Positions 12,359 through 25,000 of a stretch of DNA of 64,000 bases are shown piece after piece. The stretch lies in the NCBI GenBank assembly GCA_022575985.1, contig JAKSXM010000137.1, forward strand, positions 26,613,501 to 26,677,500, written 5' to 3'. Origin of the DNA: Anagrus nilaparvatae. Its lineage: Eukaryota; Arthropoda; Insecta; Hymenoptera; Mymaridae. Position numbers and translations under genes: made by a program. How positions within the stretch are numbered: position 1 is the stretch's first letter; each line of letters begins with the position of its first letter. Under the pieces are notes generated by a model. The model had not been told where the DNA came from. It was given only the letters and a program-made list of their open reading frames with translations, and searched no databases.

Positions 12359-14591
12359 TCAAGTTTTAAGAGCTGTGTGTTGTGAGTCACCATAACCTTG
12401 CCTAGATTCTGTGTATAAGTGGCAGCCTTCTACGCTAAAAATTGATGCCTCTGAAATCAAAATATGAAATTATATTTAATTATTTCATTTGAATTGAATT
12501 ACATATACAAAACTTTATATAACTTACCATCAGGTAATTCGTATAATTTTCTAGGTAATGACTTAAAGTAAGGATGACGCGATGCTTCTTCAGCACCAAT
12601 CCTTTTATCAGGATTTAATTGTAGTAAAGAGGTTGCCATATTATCACCTTCTGCAATATCATAAAGTCTTGGAAACGACAATCCAAGCTTTCTATTTCCA
12701 TAAAATGTTAACCTATTTGGTTTATAGCCAGGTAGCTGTGTTACACCTGCCCATGTTTCCTCTGTTGGTGTGCCCAAAATTTTAAAAATTTTATCCAATT
12801 GATCGTATGTACATCTTACACCTGGAAATGTTGGGACACCTGTTAGCATTTCAACAAAAATACATCCAACTCCCCACATATCTAATGAAGTTGAATATTC
12901 AGTAGAACCCAATAAAACATCAGGTGGTCTGTACCAAAGAGTTACAACTTCATGTGAGTAGGTATGAGACGGGACAGACTTTGCTCTAGCTAAACCGAAA
13001 TCAGCTAATTTTAATTCCCCAATTTCACTTATTAATAAATTTTGAGGCTTTACATCCCGATGGAGAATTCTCCTGGAAAGGAAAATTATTTTTAATATTT
13101 AATAAAATCTGTTAAAACTATTTTTTAAATTTAAATCTAAATTATTTACCTATTATGACAATATGCTAAGCCCCTCAAGAGTTGAAAGAGAAATAATTTG
13201 ACATTACGAGGATCAAGACCACCACCAACGCTGCCATATTTTTCCATGTATTGTGACAGATCTGTATGTACATATTCAAAGACAAAGGTTAAGGTTTCAC
13301 GAGTATGTATAATATCATGCAAGGTCACAATATTATTATGTTTAAGTTCTTTTAATAAACTGGCTTCTCGAATGGCAGTAAATGGTGCACCTTCTTCTTC
13401 TTGTAAACGTATTTCTTTTAAAGCAACTACTTGATTGGTTAAATGGCTAAAACCTTTAAATACTGTTGCATATGAACCTTCGCCAAGTTGTTCCCATTTT
13501 ATATATGCCTCAGATTTTCCAAATGGTGAATCACCCTAAATATTTAATATTTTATTTTGCTGTTGCTTTTATAAAAACTATAAAGTATATAATTTACTTA
13601 CACCAAAAGCTGAAAATCTTTTAGTTCTTCTGGGAGGGTCTGGTCCAAGAAAAACTTCTGATTTTGGTCGAGTAGGTGCTCTTCTTCGGAGTATAACTTT
13701 TGCTTCTTCTCGAATATCATCATCTAATAATTTTGAATCACTAGAAACGGAAAGTTGCCTATGTACTCGATCACGATCACCTATTCCCATCCATTCTAGA
13801 TATTGTATATTAAATTAAAAACAAAATCAAGTTAATTGCTTTTAAAAGGTATTAAATCTTTAGAGACTTGAAATTTTACCATAATGCTTTTCTTTATTAG
13901 AAGGTATGTTGCCATTTGGCTCTAAACGATCCAGGAACTCCTCTGAATATCCATTGTATGGTAATTGACCTCGAGGTACAGCATTGTCAGCTTCTTCTTT
14001 TGATATTGCTAGCATACATACATTTTTTTAATAAAGCTATTATGTAATTTTTACAAGCTTATAATTTTGAAGTTAAAAATTTAATATAAATCAATCAATA
14101 GATAAAAAAGAAAAGTATTGTGTAAAAGAATATATATAGTGATTTAGTTTGAATGATAAAAATAATAGACTATTATTTAGGTAAATATAATTATCAAAGA
14201 TAAGATATGAGATAATTTTATATTGCACAAATTAAGTTGTAATCAAATTCAATAATTATTTCAAATTTTAATTGTATCATTATTTATTTCTAAACATAGA
14301 ATTGTATTGATTATGAAGTCTAATAAAAATTAAACAAAGATACTCACAAAGTCTGCCAAAACTATGGCTGAGTCTTTTCTTTAATTTTTGTACCCTGCTT
14401 AAAGCTCCGCTTTTTTTCTCCCTCATTGTAACATGTCCTGAAATGAGAATTGCAAGATTCAAATAAACTTTTGCAAACAAATATGATATTTTTTTAATAA
14501 ATTGAAAAACATGAAATTAATATAAAAAGGATAACTACTAACCGTCCTTGCTTTTCGATGCAGCAGAAGAGCCCTTATCGTGGCAGTACAT
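12359..14591 (-). CDS. Eip63E: PFTAIRE-type cyclin-dependent kinase (Eip63E / CDK14 homologue)
   Basis: Cyclin-Y-dependent Ser/Thr kinase, linked in flies and mammals to development and Wnt receptor phosphorylation. Exons on the minus strand: 14543-14591, 14348-14437, 13880-14008, 13602-13795, 13150-13535, 12528-13072 and 12359-12450. They total 494 residues, all in frame with GT-AG. The N-terminus contains [13 protein letters not shown], like human CDK14 KKLRRTLSESF. Kinase landmarks are GEGSYATV (172-179), Lys194, the defining PFTAIRE helix (205-211), HRD (287-289) with Asn294, DFG (307-309) and [20 protein letters not shown]. The C-terminus reads [14 protein letters not shown] as in Drosophila Eip63E. 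The start at 14591 gives MYCHDKGSS. Eip63E is known to use several promoters, so other 5' exons may exist upstream. The enzyme looks complete and active. Confidence 0.94.
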
Positions 14592-16120
14592 GATTACTCA
14601 TTAACTAAATAATACATCACACATATGGGCGCGGTGTGACGTCGAGTTATTAAAATCCAATTAATTAATTTATTATGATTTTTACAATTGAGAGATGATT
14701 CCTTAAAATTACAAAACTTAAAGTTTGTATTGTAAATCAAGAAGCACTGATAATTAATTTTTATTAACAAATAAAGTTAATTATAAAAAAAATTTTTTTG
14801 TATTTTGATTCCATTTTGGTCAGATTCTTAATAGCCTTAGTTGAGCCGGTTCATGATCCTCGGCTACGGGGACTAGGATTTTGGAGTCGCCCGTGCCGAG
14901 TAGCCATTCAATACAACTCCAGAAAAATGCAATGTATCCAGAATGTATTTGTTGTTTTTGTTTAAAAAGAATTAATAATATTTACCATCTGCACTGTTTA
15001 ATAACCTTGTAATATATTTTTTTGCAAATATCAAAGCACATTAACACTTTCTTTGTTTTATTATTTCATGTTTATCAGCACTTAAACTTTTTTTAAATAT
15101 TTTATTGTTTGAAGTGAGCTTCCGTTGTCCTTTAATCACATCAGGCAAACTCAAGTTGACGATGTTAATAATATTAATATAATATAATTACACAAATACA
15201 TTAACATTTTATGCTTTAATACTTAAATAAAAGTATAATATATTGTCTGACTCCGAAAAAACCTAGACTCCGGGAAGCAGCAACAGCAGCGCCTTCTCCG
15301 TGAATTTTCTATGTATATTTTAATTTTTAGCGTTCTTTCCTTCTTTTTTTTTATTTTTATACACAGTATGAAAAGAATAAAAACGTTTAATAATTACCAA
15401 TTACCAAACACATACAATAGTAATATAATTTGTTTAGTTTAGCTTATTTTTTTCTTTGCATGAGTTCTTAAATAAAAGATATAAACTGACTGATTATAAT
15501 AATATACTGTAAAAAGAAGAACAAGCTAGCGCTGGAAAACCACAACTGACGACGATTAAATTGACAAGAGCGCAAGGGCAAAAGCCTTAACCTTATGACT
15601 CCGAAAATGAAATTATTTATAGAAACTCTTATAACCTATAAATATTTTGATTTAAAGGGAAAAAATAAATAATTGGGATAATTCCTAATATTTTATTTTG
15701 GAATCGCTTTATTTTATAAACTTTAATATTTTAATTTAAAATAATGTTTTTGTATATCCTGAAGTTTATTTTTTTTGAGTATCTTATTATGCTACTTTTC
15801 ATTACACATCTAAAAAATCCGCAAATAATTTCAATATTTTTAAATTGTATAATATTATTTTTTCCAAAAATTTTGTTGGATATTATTAAATTGGATGTAC
15901 AGCTACAGCGTTTACATATCTTGAATTTTTTGTTATAAAAAATTAATTCAAAATTTTTGTTATAGTACCAAAATTCATAAATAAAATTAAATCAAATCCT
16001 TGGTGTTAAATATTTCCAAAATTAAACTGTTTTTTGAGCAGTATTATTTTGTATCAGAATTTAGAAGGCGTGTACGCATTAGAGACCCACCAAGAGATTA
16101 TACCCAGAGACGGCCAGATA
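14592..16120. other. Upstream region of Eip63E
   Basis: Contains islands of higher GC (about 14840-14920, 15250-15300 and 15525-15600) in otherwise AT-rich DNA. These suit promoter or 5' UTR sequence of the minus-strand kinase. The open frame at 15744-15938 is AT-driven and matches nothing I recognise. No gene is supported. Confidence 0.45.
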
Positions 16121-17611
16121 TAGGGATGTTTGATATTATCAGAGATTAATGATATTATTCGATATTTTTTATATCGAGTGATATTTATTCCGATATCGAA
16201 AAATATCATTCGATATTTTGAAGATGCGATATATTCGATATCTGATATTTTTTTGCCAATATCGATATCGAATTTTTTTTTTAAAATATAAATTTGGGAA
16301 ATAAAGAAACGCCAGAGCTATTTACCCCAAAAAAATTCCCCCCACTCCTTAATAAATATTTCCCCTCATTTGCTATTCACATTCAAACTAATGAATATAA
16401 ACAAACAAACAAAATTATATTTTGGTTATACAAATGAATAATAATTTAATAAATATAACCTATGATTCTTAGTTACAATCCAATTTCATGATCATCTAAT
16501 AATTCATGATCTTTTAAAATAATAAAAATAATTACCTAACACAAAAAAAAAAAAAAAAAAATGCGCCATTCAATTTTGCCAATATAATCGCAAATAATCA
16601 GCAATATAATTATATATATAGGTTTTTAAAATTTTGAGATTTACTTTTTTTATTGCAACTGAATTATTGTTTAAGTTATATCTGTTTTTTAAGTAAATAA
16701 ACGCAGGTCCAAATATCAAAAAAATTTTAGGAAAAATTATGAGTGAAAATAAATTTTGTGAAATTTAGTTTAAATGCTTTTCAGAGTTCTTTTGCTTATA
16801 GTTAAAAATTTGTTGATTTTTAGATTTATTAATTTTTTTTATCAAAAAACCTATTTGTTTATTTTTTAATTAATAAACTTTAATTTTTACCTATTTTTAT
16901 ATGAGTAAATTTTTTATGTTTTCTTTTGCAAATAAAATCAGTTGTTATAGACTCTGATAACCTTTAAAATCTTATATTTTTTGGTTATTTATTTTTTATA
17001 AATATAAATTTCTTTTTAGAAATATAATCACGTGATTAGCTAAATATAATTAGTTAATTATTTCGTAAATTATTTATTTATTTGTTTTATTTTATTAAAA
17101 TTACCATTTTTTGTAAATATTTTTACAATAAATAATATTTCAATTTGTTATTAAAAAGCAAAAGAGGGGAAATTCTTATTTACCCCAAAAAAGTAGAGGG
17201 GGTAAGATTTTTGGGGTAAATAGACCTGGCCATAAAGAAATTGAGGTTTGAGGAAGGGTTTGGGAGAAACAATGCAATAGAAAATTTAATTTTTCCTTTA
17301 AGGGTCAGTGAAAATGACTGATTTTCATATAAAAGTTTTTATTTTTAATGATTAAAATCAGTTTATGAAAATACTCTATACTCAATTCTTTTAAAAGATC
17401 GCGAAAGAATTTATTAAATTTATTTTTGTATTCTGTAGCCCATTTGCAGAAAGAATAGTCTTTTTTTGCACTTTAAAATTGAAAATAAAAAATATCGAAT
17501 ATTTGATATTTTCCGATATCTGGAGTCCGATATTCGATATCGATATAACTTTAAGTCAAATTTTATCGAATGTCCGATATTTCGATATTTTGGTGATATC
17601 GAACATCCCTA
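16121..17611. mobile_element. Non-autonomous hAT-like DNA transposon with 8-bp target duplication
   Basis: Ends are inverted copies: TAGGGATGTT.GATAT at the left, matched by ATATCGAACATCCCTA at the right. Both ends are followed internally by many GATATCGA-type motifs. The element is flanked by the same 8 bases, GCCAGATA, at 16113-16120 and 17612-17619. An 8-bp duplication plus a T/CAGGGATG-type terminus is diagnostic of hAT. No transposase frame is present in the 1491 bases, so it was mobilised in trans. A second element is inserted inside it (16310-17231), which leaves about 560 bases of its own. Confidence 0.85.
16310..17231. mobile_element. Second DNA transposon nested in the hAT element
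   Basis: The termini are inverted: GCCAG.GCTATTTACCCC at the left and the complement GGGGTAAATAGACCTGGC at the right. They continue into a second inverted block rich in CCCC/GGGG near 16330-16375 and 17165-17215. The element is flanked by ATAAAGAAA at 16301-16309 and 17232-17240, an apparent 9-base (possibly 8-base) target duplication. The interior is AT-rich and non-coding. An 8-9 bp duplication fits hAT or Mutator-like elements; the family is not settled. Confidence 0.7.
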
Positions 17612-17713
17612 GCCAGATAGGGGGACTGTTTTTGATTGGTCAAAAAAATACATGTGTTTTAAATGGGAAAGTCGCCATCTTACCTAGCGACAATTTTTAC
17701 ATTTTTGTGATTA

Positions 17714-18005
17714 CAGACCTGCCACACTGCAAAATAAAATGAAAATAAAAATAAAATTAAAAAATTATCAGTGGAGGGGGAAGCCGCGCTTTTTAAAAAG
17801 TTTTTATTTATGTATTAATAATTAATTAAAATTAATAATTTATTAATTATTAACGTAATTGTTAGTTAATTAAGTGATTTTAATAAATATTTCATTGATC
17901 ACCTTAATTTTATTTGATTATCGATGAAATAACAGTTTCCCCCTCCATTGATAATTTTTTAATTTTATTTTTATTTTCATTTTATTTTGCAGTGTGGCAA
18001 GTCTG
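17714..18005. mobile_element. 292-bp hairpin MITE with TTA target duplication (PIF/Harbinger-like)
   Basis: The arms, of about 69 bases each (17714-17782 and 17937-18005), are almost perfect inverted copies. They begin CAGAC.TGCCACACTGC and end in GGAGGGGGAA. TTA lies directly outside each end (17711-17713 and 18006-18008). A 3-bp TTA duplication is the hallmark of PIF/Harbinger insertions. The spacer is AT-rich and non-coding. Only about two differences between the arms suggest a young copy. Confidence 0.75.
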
Positions 18006-18043
18006 TTAGTTGGCAAAACGGGACCACGTGCGCTTCCTATAGG

Positions 18044-18351
18044 CAGGGCTGTTAGTGATTACGAGATTTTTATAAATTAGCTGAAATCTAGTAACTTAAC
18101 CAACTTCAAGCAAGTGCATAATCAAGCGCGCCAGACCCCAAAGCATAATAAATTTAAATATATATCAGCGATTTTTAATAATTAATAACGCGTTGAACGA
18201 GACTATTTATAATTTCAATTATTTATGCAAAATAAATAATTAAAATTTGTTAAAATATAATTATCATGCACTTGCCTGAAGTTGGTTACGTTACTAGATT
18301 GTAGTAAAATTACTAGGATTTTATAAAATCTCGTAATCACTAACACCCCTG
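18044..18351. mobile_element. 308-bp MITE with CAGGG termini
   Basis: The terminal inverted repeats begin CAGGGCTGTTAGTGATTACG (left) and CAGGGGTGTTAGTGATTACG (right, read on the minus strand). They carry on for about 95 bases through CTAGTAACNTAACCAACTTCA and the CAAGTGCAT block. TATAGG lies immediately outside both ends (18038-18043 and 18352-18357). The CAGGG start is hAT-like, although the visible duplication is 6 rather than 8 bases. No coding capacity. Confidence 0.7.
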
Positions 18352-18534
18352 TATAGGGTCTCTAGCATAGAAGTATAGTGTCCCTAGTTAGGTCTAAAAC
18401 TATAACCTAACCAAACTTGATCTTTTCAAGTTAAAAGGGAACATTTATTTATTTGGTCCCACGTGGTTTCTGTTTATTAATTTGCATTCTCAGTTTATAT
18501 TTTACTTGAACAAATTTATTATAAATTATTGAAA

Positions 18535-21500
18535 ATGAAAAGAAGTAAACATGAAAGTATTGAAGAAACAGAAGCCAGCGATTCAAATAAAAAAAAAAAA
18601 TTAAAAAATGATTTATACAAGCAGCCAACAGTTGAAGAAATTAATCAACTTAGAGAAACAGAAAATTTATACCATGGAAATTTATTTAGATTACAAATTG
18701 ATGAATTACTTGCAAACAACAAAATCAAAGATAAACATAAAAAATCATTTGAATCTTGGTTTGTAAATTTTAGAAATTATTTGTTATCCATACAAGATTC
18801 AGATGAATTTGAGGTAAGCATGTATTATTTGTATATCTTATAGGCATTCTTTTATACTTATATAATATTTCCATTAGCTTGATCAAACCTTCTTGGGTAA
18901 CAATAATGTTCAATGGCCAATGCCAGATTTACCAAATAAAGTATTGGGAACATTTAAATATGCAAAACCATCTGGTATCGAAATAATTGGTTCTTATCCT
19001 CTTGACACTATGATTGGACCAAACTATGTTATTGATGTAAAAATAGAAATGCCTGGTTCTTTGTTCTATTCAAGCGATAGAAAAAATTACATTTACATAA
19101 AAAAAAGAGCTGCATACCTTGCATATTTAGCTAAAAATATTGAAACTGATTTAATAACAAGTAAAAGTTTTGTTGGTTCTTTGTATAAACCTATTTTAAA
19201 AGTCATTCCAAATGATAAATTAAGTAAAAGATTTACTGTAAATATTCATTTGGCATTGCCGGAAACGAAAATAAGTTTAAATAAATTATCCGCTGGAAGA
19301 AATAATGTAAAACCTAATTGGTTTTATGAAAATGATGGCAAAGATAGTTCTGGTAAATAGATTGATTTTACTGAGTAATTTATCTAAAAAACATAATCAA
19401 ATTATATTATAAACTTACAGAATTCACTTTGACACCAACACCAGAGTACAATTCTCTTATACTATATGACCTAATAATTTCAAAAAATATACAATCAACA
19501 AAAATGTTGAATGAATATCCAAATATTCGAGATGCTATTATATTATTTAAAATTTGGATGAAACAAAGAGAATTAAATAACTACATGTTCAACGGTTATA
19601 CCATAACTATGTTAATTCTTTATCTTTTGCACATAAAAAAAATTAATACTTTTATGAGTAGTTATCAAATTCTACGTAATACATGGATTTATTTAGGTAA
19701 ATACTAATGGCTTCAAACATTTTATTTACTAATCAATATACTAAATTTCAAAAAAATTACATTGTTTAGCTGAAAGTCATTGGGAAGGAGTAAGCCTGTG
19801 TACCGATGAAACATCAACAGAAAGAATTAACGAGTATAAAAAATATTTTGAATGTGTTTTTCTTGATTTTTCTGGCTACTATAATATAACTAAAGATTTA
19901 ACTAAAGATTTTTATGCTTTGATATCAAATCAAGCAAAACTATCAATTCAGTGTTTAGATAGCGCTCAATCAACTTGCTTCCAATTACTTTTTATGAGAA
20001 AACTTCCGTTTTACTCATTTTTTGATCATTTAATTTGGTAAATATTAAAAGTAAACTTTTAACTGTTAGTTCTATGAAATTTACGAATAATATTAATTTT
20101 TAGTATGAAGGATATAAAAATTTTTAGAAGTATCATAGATAAGAAATTAAAATCAAGAGAATTATCAAATTATGATATAAATTATAACGAAGTATCGAAT
20201 ATTATAATGAAAACACTCAAAAAAGGTTTAGGAGATAGAGTGTCGCTTTTAACCTGTTTACCTGATAAATCGTTAGAATGGGAGTTAAGTTCAAATAATT
20301 TAAATTCTGAAAAATTTTTCATAGGATTAAATTTGAATCCTGACTTTGCCTTTAATGTTATTGAAAAAGGACCTGAAGCCAATCTTAAAGAAGTAAGAAT
20401 TTATTTTATACTTTTTTCATTTATTTATTAAATATTTTAGTTTTTTTACAATAATTTATTTCAATAAGGCAGAAGAATTTAGAAAATTTTGGGGTACAAA
20501 ATCTGATTTAAGAAGATTTAAAGATGGTACAATTTGTGAAGCCATAGTTTGGTCAAAAGGAAAAACAATTGCAGATAAAAGAAACATATGTAAAAAAATT
20601 GTTAATTATTTATTGAAAAAAAAATTCAAACTAGTCGAAAATCTAAATTATATTTATGTTTCTGATCAAATGGAAAAATTTTTGAAATTAAATAAGGCAA
20701 GTTTATTATAAGTAATTATAATTAGTAAAAAAATATTTTTTATTTTTTTATTATTATACAGGTGAAACTTACACATTTTGTGTATGGTACCGAAGAAGCG
20801 ACATTAAAAGTTATAAAAGCTTTTGACGCTTTGAAACAAGAACTAACATCATTAACAGATATACCTTTAACTATTAATGGAGTACAAGGTTACAGTGCCG
20901 TATTTCGTTATACAGAAGTTTTTCCTCCCTTAGCAACAATTCATCGGGATGATAATAAAAATGTATATGTTAAAAATCATCATTTAATTTTATCAAATAA
21001 GGTAACTGAAGTACCTTATTATATTATTCCAATAAAAGCTGTTTTACAACTCTCAACAAGCGGTAAATGGCCTGATGATCTTGAAGCTATACGTAAAACA
21101 AAAGCAGCTTTTTACATTCAGATTGCAGAATGCGTCAGAAAACAATTTAAAATAAAAGCTCATGGGAATGTAGATTATCTTGACATTTACAAAGTATTAC
21201 TTTTGCTTTACTAATTTTTTTTAAATTTATTTATAAAAAGTTTTGAAAACCAAATTTTTTTTTTAGAATGGATTTTTATTTAGGTTTAAAATAGTGATTC
21301 AAAAAGAAATTACAATTATGAAACAGCAAATTGGTGATGATGGTATCATAAAATACAGAGATACAAAAGAATCTATTAAGTTAGAAAATAACTTATTACA
21401 CTTACCCAAATTAACTGGAGCACTATATGGGTAAAATAAATTTAGAATATTATAATAAATCAAATAATTTTAACAAAAATTTTATTCAATAACATGACTT

Positions 21501-22571
21501 TAATAGATTACATTGTCAACAACCAGCATTTGGTCCTGCTTGCTGTTTAGCTAAACGCTGGCTATCATCGCAACTTATAGACAGCCATCATATGCCAGAT
21601 ATAGTAGTGGAACTAATAATGGCTGGAATATTCTTAAATTCTGAACCTTATACATTAGCTCAAACTCCTCAAGTAGCTTTCTTCAGATTTCTTGAATTTT
21701 TTGATAGACAAAATTGGAGTACCGATCCAATAATTATTAATTTTAATAACGAAATGACAAGTAAATTAAATTTTTATTTTAAAAGTATAATATAATAAAC
21801 TATAAGAGTGTTTTTAATTTAATTTTTTTAAATTTTCCAAAGGGGAGGATATAATAGAAGTTGAAAATATATTTGGAACTGATAGAGATTCTATGCCTCC
21901 TATTTTTATTTCAACACCATATGATAAGCAAAATTCAGTTTGGACTAAAGATTCACCGAGCTATCTTATTTTAAATAGAATTAGTGCACTTGCTAGAATA
22001 TCTTTAAAAATTTTAGAAGAAAATTTGTATTTAAACAACATTGCAGATTTTGATGCTTTATTTAAACCCTCTTTTGCAGAATATGATTGTATTATAAATT
22101 TGAAACAAAAAATGAATGCCAGAAGGTTAGAGACTTTAAATGTTGACGAAAATTCTCCTATCATTGATATACATCCATATAAATTTCATTCAAAACAAAA
22201 AATACCAGTAGTTAATTTTAACCCTGTTGCAGATTATTTACAGGAGCTTCGGGTAACTTATAAATAAGTTCTAAATTTACCAAATCTTTTTCTATATAAA
22301 ATAAAAAAAACTTAATTTTTATTTACAGCATGTTTATAAAGATGCAGCGTTATTTTTTTATGATACTTATGGTGGTAACGTAATTGGAGTGCTCATTAAT
22401 CCTAAGGCATTAGAGGCTGTTGAATTTAAAGTACCACTGACACGATCTAGAATGTTAGATTCTAATGAAAAGCTAGTTCTTAATGTGGGAGCTATGATTG
22501 AAGACTTCTTACTTATAGGAAAAGGTATTATTGAAAATATCGATGTTCAATCAAAAAGACTGCAAGTGTAA
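18535..22571 (+). CDS. Nol6: Nucleolar protein 6 (Nrap / Utp22 family), small-subunit ribosome biogenesis factor
   Basis: Structural protein of the small-subunit processome (yeast Utp22), required for early 18S pre-rRNA processing in the nucleolus. Exons: 18535-18813, 18878-19352, 19421-19696, 19770-20037, 20104-20392, 20469-20696, 20762-21193, 21267-21430, 21507-21760, 21843-22252 and 22329-22571. They total 1105 residues, close to the human length. The basic N-terminus (KKKKLKN) suits nucleolar targeting. Conserved Nrap blocks appear in order: GSYPLDT, KKRAAYLAYLA, LFKIWMKQRELN, FRKFWGTKSDLRRFKDGTI, LRYTEVFPPLA-like (FRYTEVFPPLA), GKWPDDLEAIRKTKAAF, PDIVVELIMAGIFL and FFYDTYGGNVIGVL. The intron after 20696 begins GC (AAG|GCAAGT), the only non-GT donor in this gene. 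I chose the ATG at 18535 because the frame upstream has no ATG. A poly(A) signal AATAAA lies at 22669-22674. Confidence 0.93.
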
Positions 22572-25000
22572 TAATATAAGATGTACATACTTTTTATTAT
22601 AATTGTTATATATATTTGTAAAAAGTTTTAAAATGTAAAACATTATTGTAATTATATTTACTTAATGGAATAAATATTGCTAATTGCTTAAATTTGCTTT
22701 TTTTTTTTTTATTATTGGAGAAAAACTATAATGTTTATTCAAATTTTTATCGCTTAGCTAATAAAAAACTGAAAACATGTTTTTTCCACCGAAAAAATAC
22801 TTTTATATTAAAATAAATAATAACTCCATGATCTCTTAAAATAGCTATTAAAGTTAGCTAAAAAAGTTTCTTTTTAAAAAAAATCTATTAGCTATTATGT
22901 ACAGTACTTATTAAAATTAAAGAAATTTATGCATCTGTTAATTCAACAATCAGTTTTCAGAATATTACAATTTATGTAATGTGGAGGTCTTTCAATTGTG
23001 TCTGTGAAGTACCTACTTTTAAACATCTTTTAAAAGTTTTTTTTTCCTGTAGTGAATATTTTTTTATATAGTGATAAAATTATTTACTGGAATTTTAAAT
23101 GTCACGATTTGCATGGTACATAATTACTATATTAAATTATTTTAAATATTTTATTTATTATGTACGACCTGGTACAAAATTTATTAGTAAATATTAAACT
23201 ATTATTCTAAGACAAAACTTCTATTAAAAATTATTAAAATTAAAATAACTATATTTTTAAGTTTTAGTTGATATCTAAACAGTAATTTATTTTTAAAAAT
23301 ACGGTATTTATCTAGTGTTTTTTGGTTAATACCAAAAATATAAACAATAAATTCCCTAAAAAATCGTATAATATTAAATGCAATTAAAATTTCTAAATTT
23401 GCAAATAAAATTATTAATTATTTAAAATTTAAATCATTTTTTACGAATAAGTGAAAATATTTGTTGCAAATTAAAAAATAAGGTTTAATTTTTATTTTAT
23501 TTGTTAAAATTTTGTTGACTTTTGTGCAGGGAATAATTTTTTTTTTTATTGATTGGCTACCCTGCAGCAGCCGCATTTTCTTTCATCATTGTCCAAACCG
23601 ATAGCTGCTGCATCTTTGTCGTCTGTGTTTCAACTTGTTTTATTTTTTCTGTAAAACACACTTTTCATTAATTAAAATATAATTTTTTAGAAGAAAATTA
23701 TAAATTAAGCCAAGTTAATTATTTCTGATAAACGCATTGTGCAGTAACAGAAGGAATCGTATCAAATTTGGCCAAAAATTAACAGGTATGTCCAAATAAT
23801 CCTTATTCAATAATAGCAGTAAGCAATATTCTGGTTTTGTATTATTTAGAAAATTTTAGAATAAACTTGAATTCATCAAGTAATTAAAATTCCAAAAAAA
23901 TTTTCAATACATTTTTATTCATCTTTTTTATCAATGTCTAGACAATGAAATGGAAATTACCTCAAAAATTGGTTAGGAAATGAAAAAAGTTAGTGAGATA
24001 TTTTTACACTTTATTAATGTTTTATGATTTCTTTACTGTATTATTAAATAAGGAATCCCTAATTTTAAGCAATTTTAAAATTTGTTAACAATTTTCATTT
24101 TTGGAGTTGTCTTATTTAGAGGAAGGCTCATAACTTGTGAAAATACAAAAAATAGGAGTATTTTGCTAAGATTTTAAATGAATTTTAAAACTGTCTAAAG
24201 TTGTAATGACTAATCATAGATACAGGATCCTTCCTATATCTATGTGACTAATTATTACATCAAATAACTATTTCTCAATAAAGATAAACCAATTCATGTG
24301 CAAGTCATAAACTTAAAAACTACATACATTTTTGCGTCATTTTTAATTTTAAAAATTTTAAACTTATTGTATTTTTTGTGAACTAAAAATTTTATTGCCA
24401 AAAATTATATGTTAATTAAAATATCATTTTTTGAAATATATCTCAACTCCAAAAAAAAAAGAAAATTGTAAATAGAAGGTATACAGTGTTTTTATTCATC
24501 AAAATATTTAGATAATTTAATTGCGCGTCTTTTATTGGTCTTTTAAATTTTTGTTTGAAACAAACCTTAAATACTAAAGTTCCGATGTTCTGTTTTATCC
24601 ATAGAAGTAAACGATATCACACCTGGATTTTTTTTTATTTCGAGCGCGCGCTTTACTATATGACGCTGTTGTAAACCGAACAAAATTAACTTGTATATGG
24701 TAAACATTTTCACCGGATAATTCCTAATTCCTTGTTGATGAATGTGTTTTACAAAAATTAACTATCAAATAATTGTCTTAAAAAGCACGTGAAGTTATGG
24801 ACTAGTTTTTTTAAAATTTAAATACGTTCTGAATTCATTAATAAGGTATCTCACTCATTTTTATTATTTTCTTGCCCATATTTTTTTAATTATTAAATAT
24901 TTATTAGACAGGTTATGACTAAACTTGTTTAATTTATTAGGATCAGTTTTATTTCAAGGGTTTCAAGGATTAAAATAAAAGGTTATTTTAATTAGTCTGA
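22572..25000. other. Intergenic region, Nol6 3' end to ankyrin gene
   Basis: 2.4 kb with no coding signal. A less AT-rich island at about 23555-23640 contains CTGCAGCAG-type sequence, and an AG|GTATGT donor-like site follows at 23786. Together these could be a promoter and non-coding first exon of the ankyrin gene; this is inference. A second GC-richer patch with a GCGCGC palindrome sits at about 24640-24665. Confidence 0.4.

Noticed and set aside
17479..17742. 87-residue frame
   Set aside because: It crosses the right end of the hAT element, its target duplication and the start of the next MITE, so it cannot be a single gene.
18529..18534. Earlier TTG start for Nol6
   Set aside because: Not an ATG. 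The first ATG in frame is 18535 and the family does not need extra residues.
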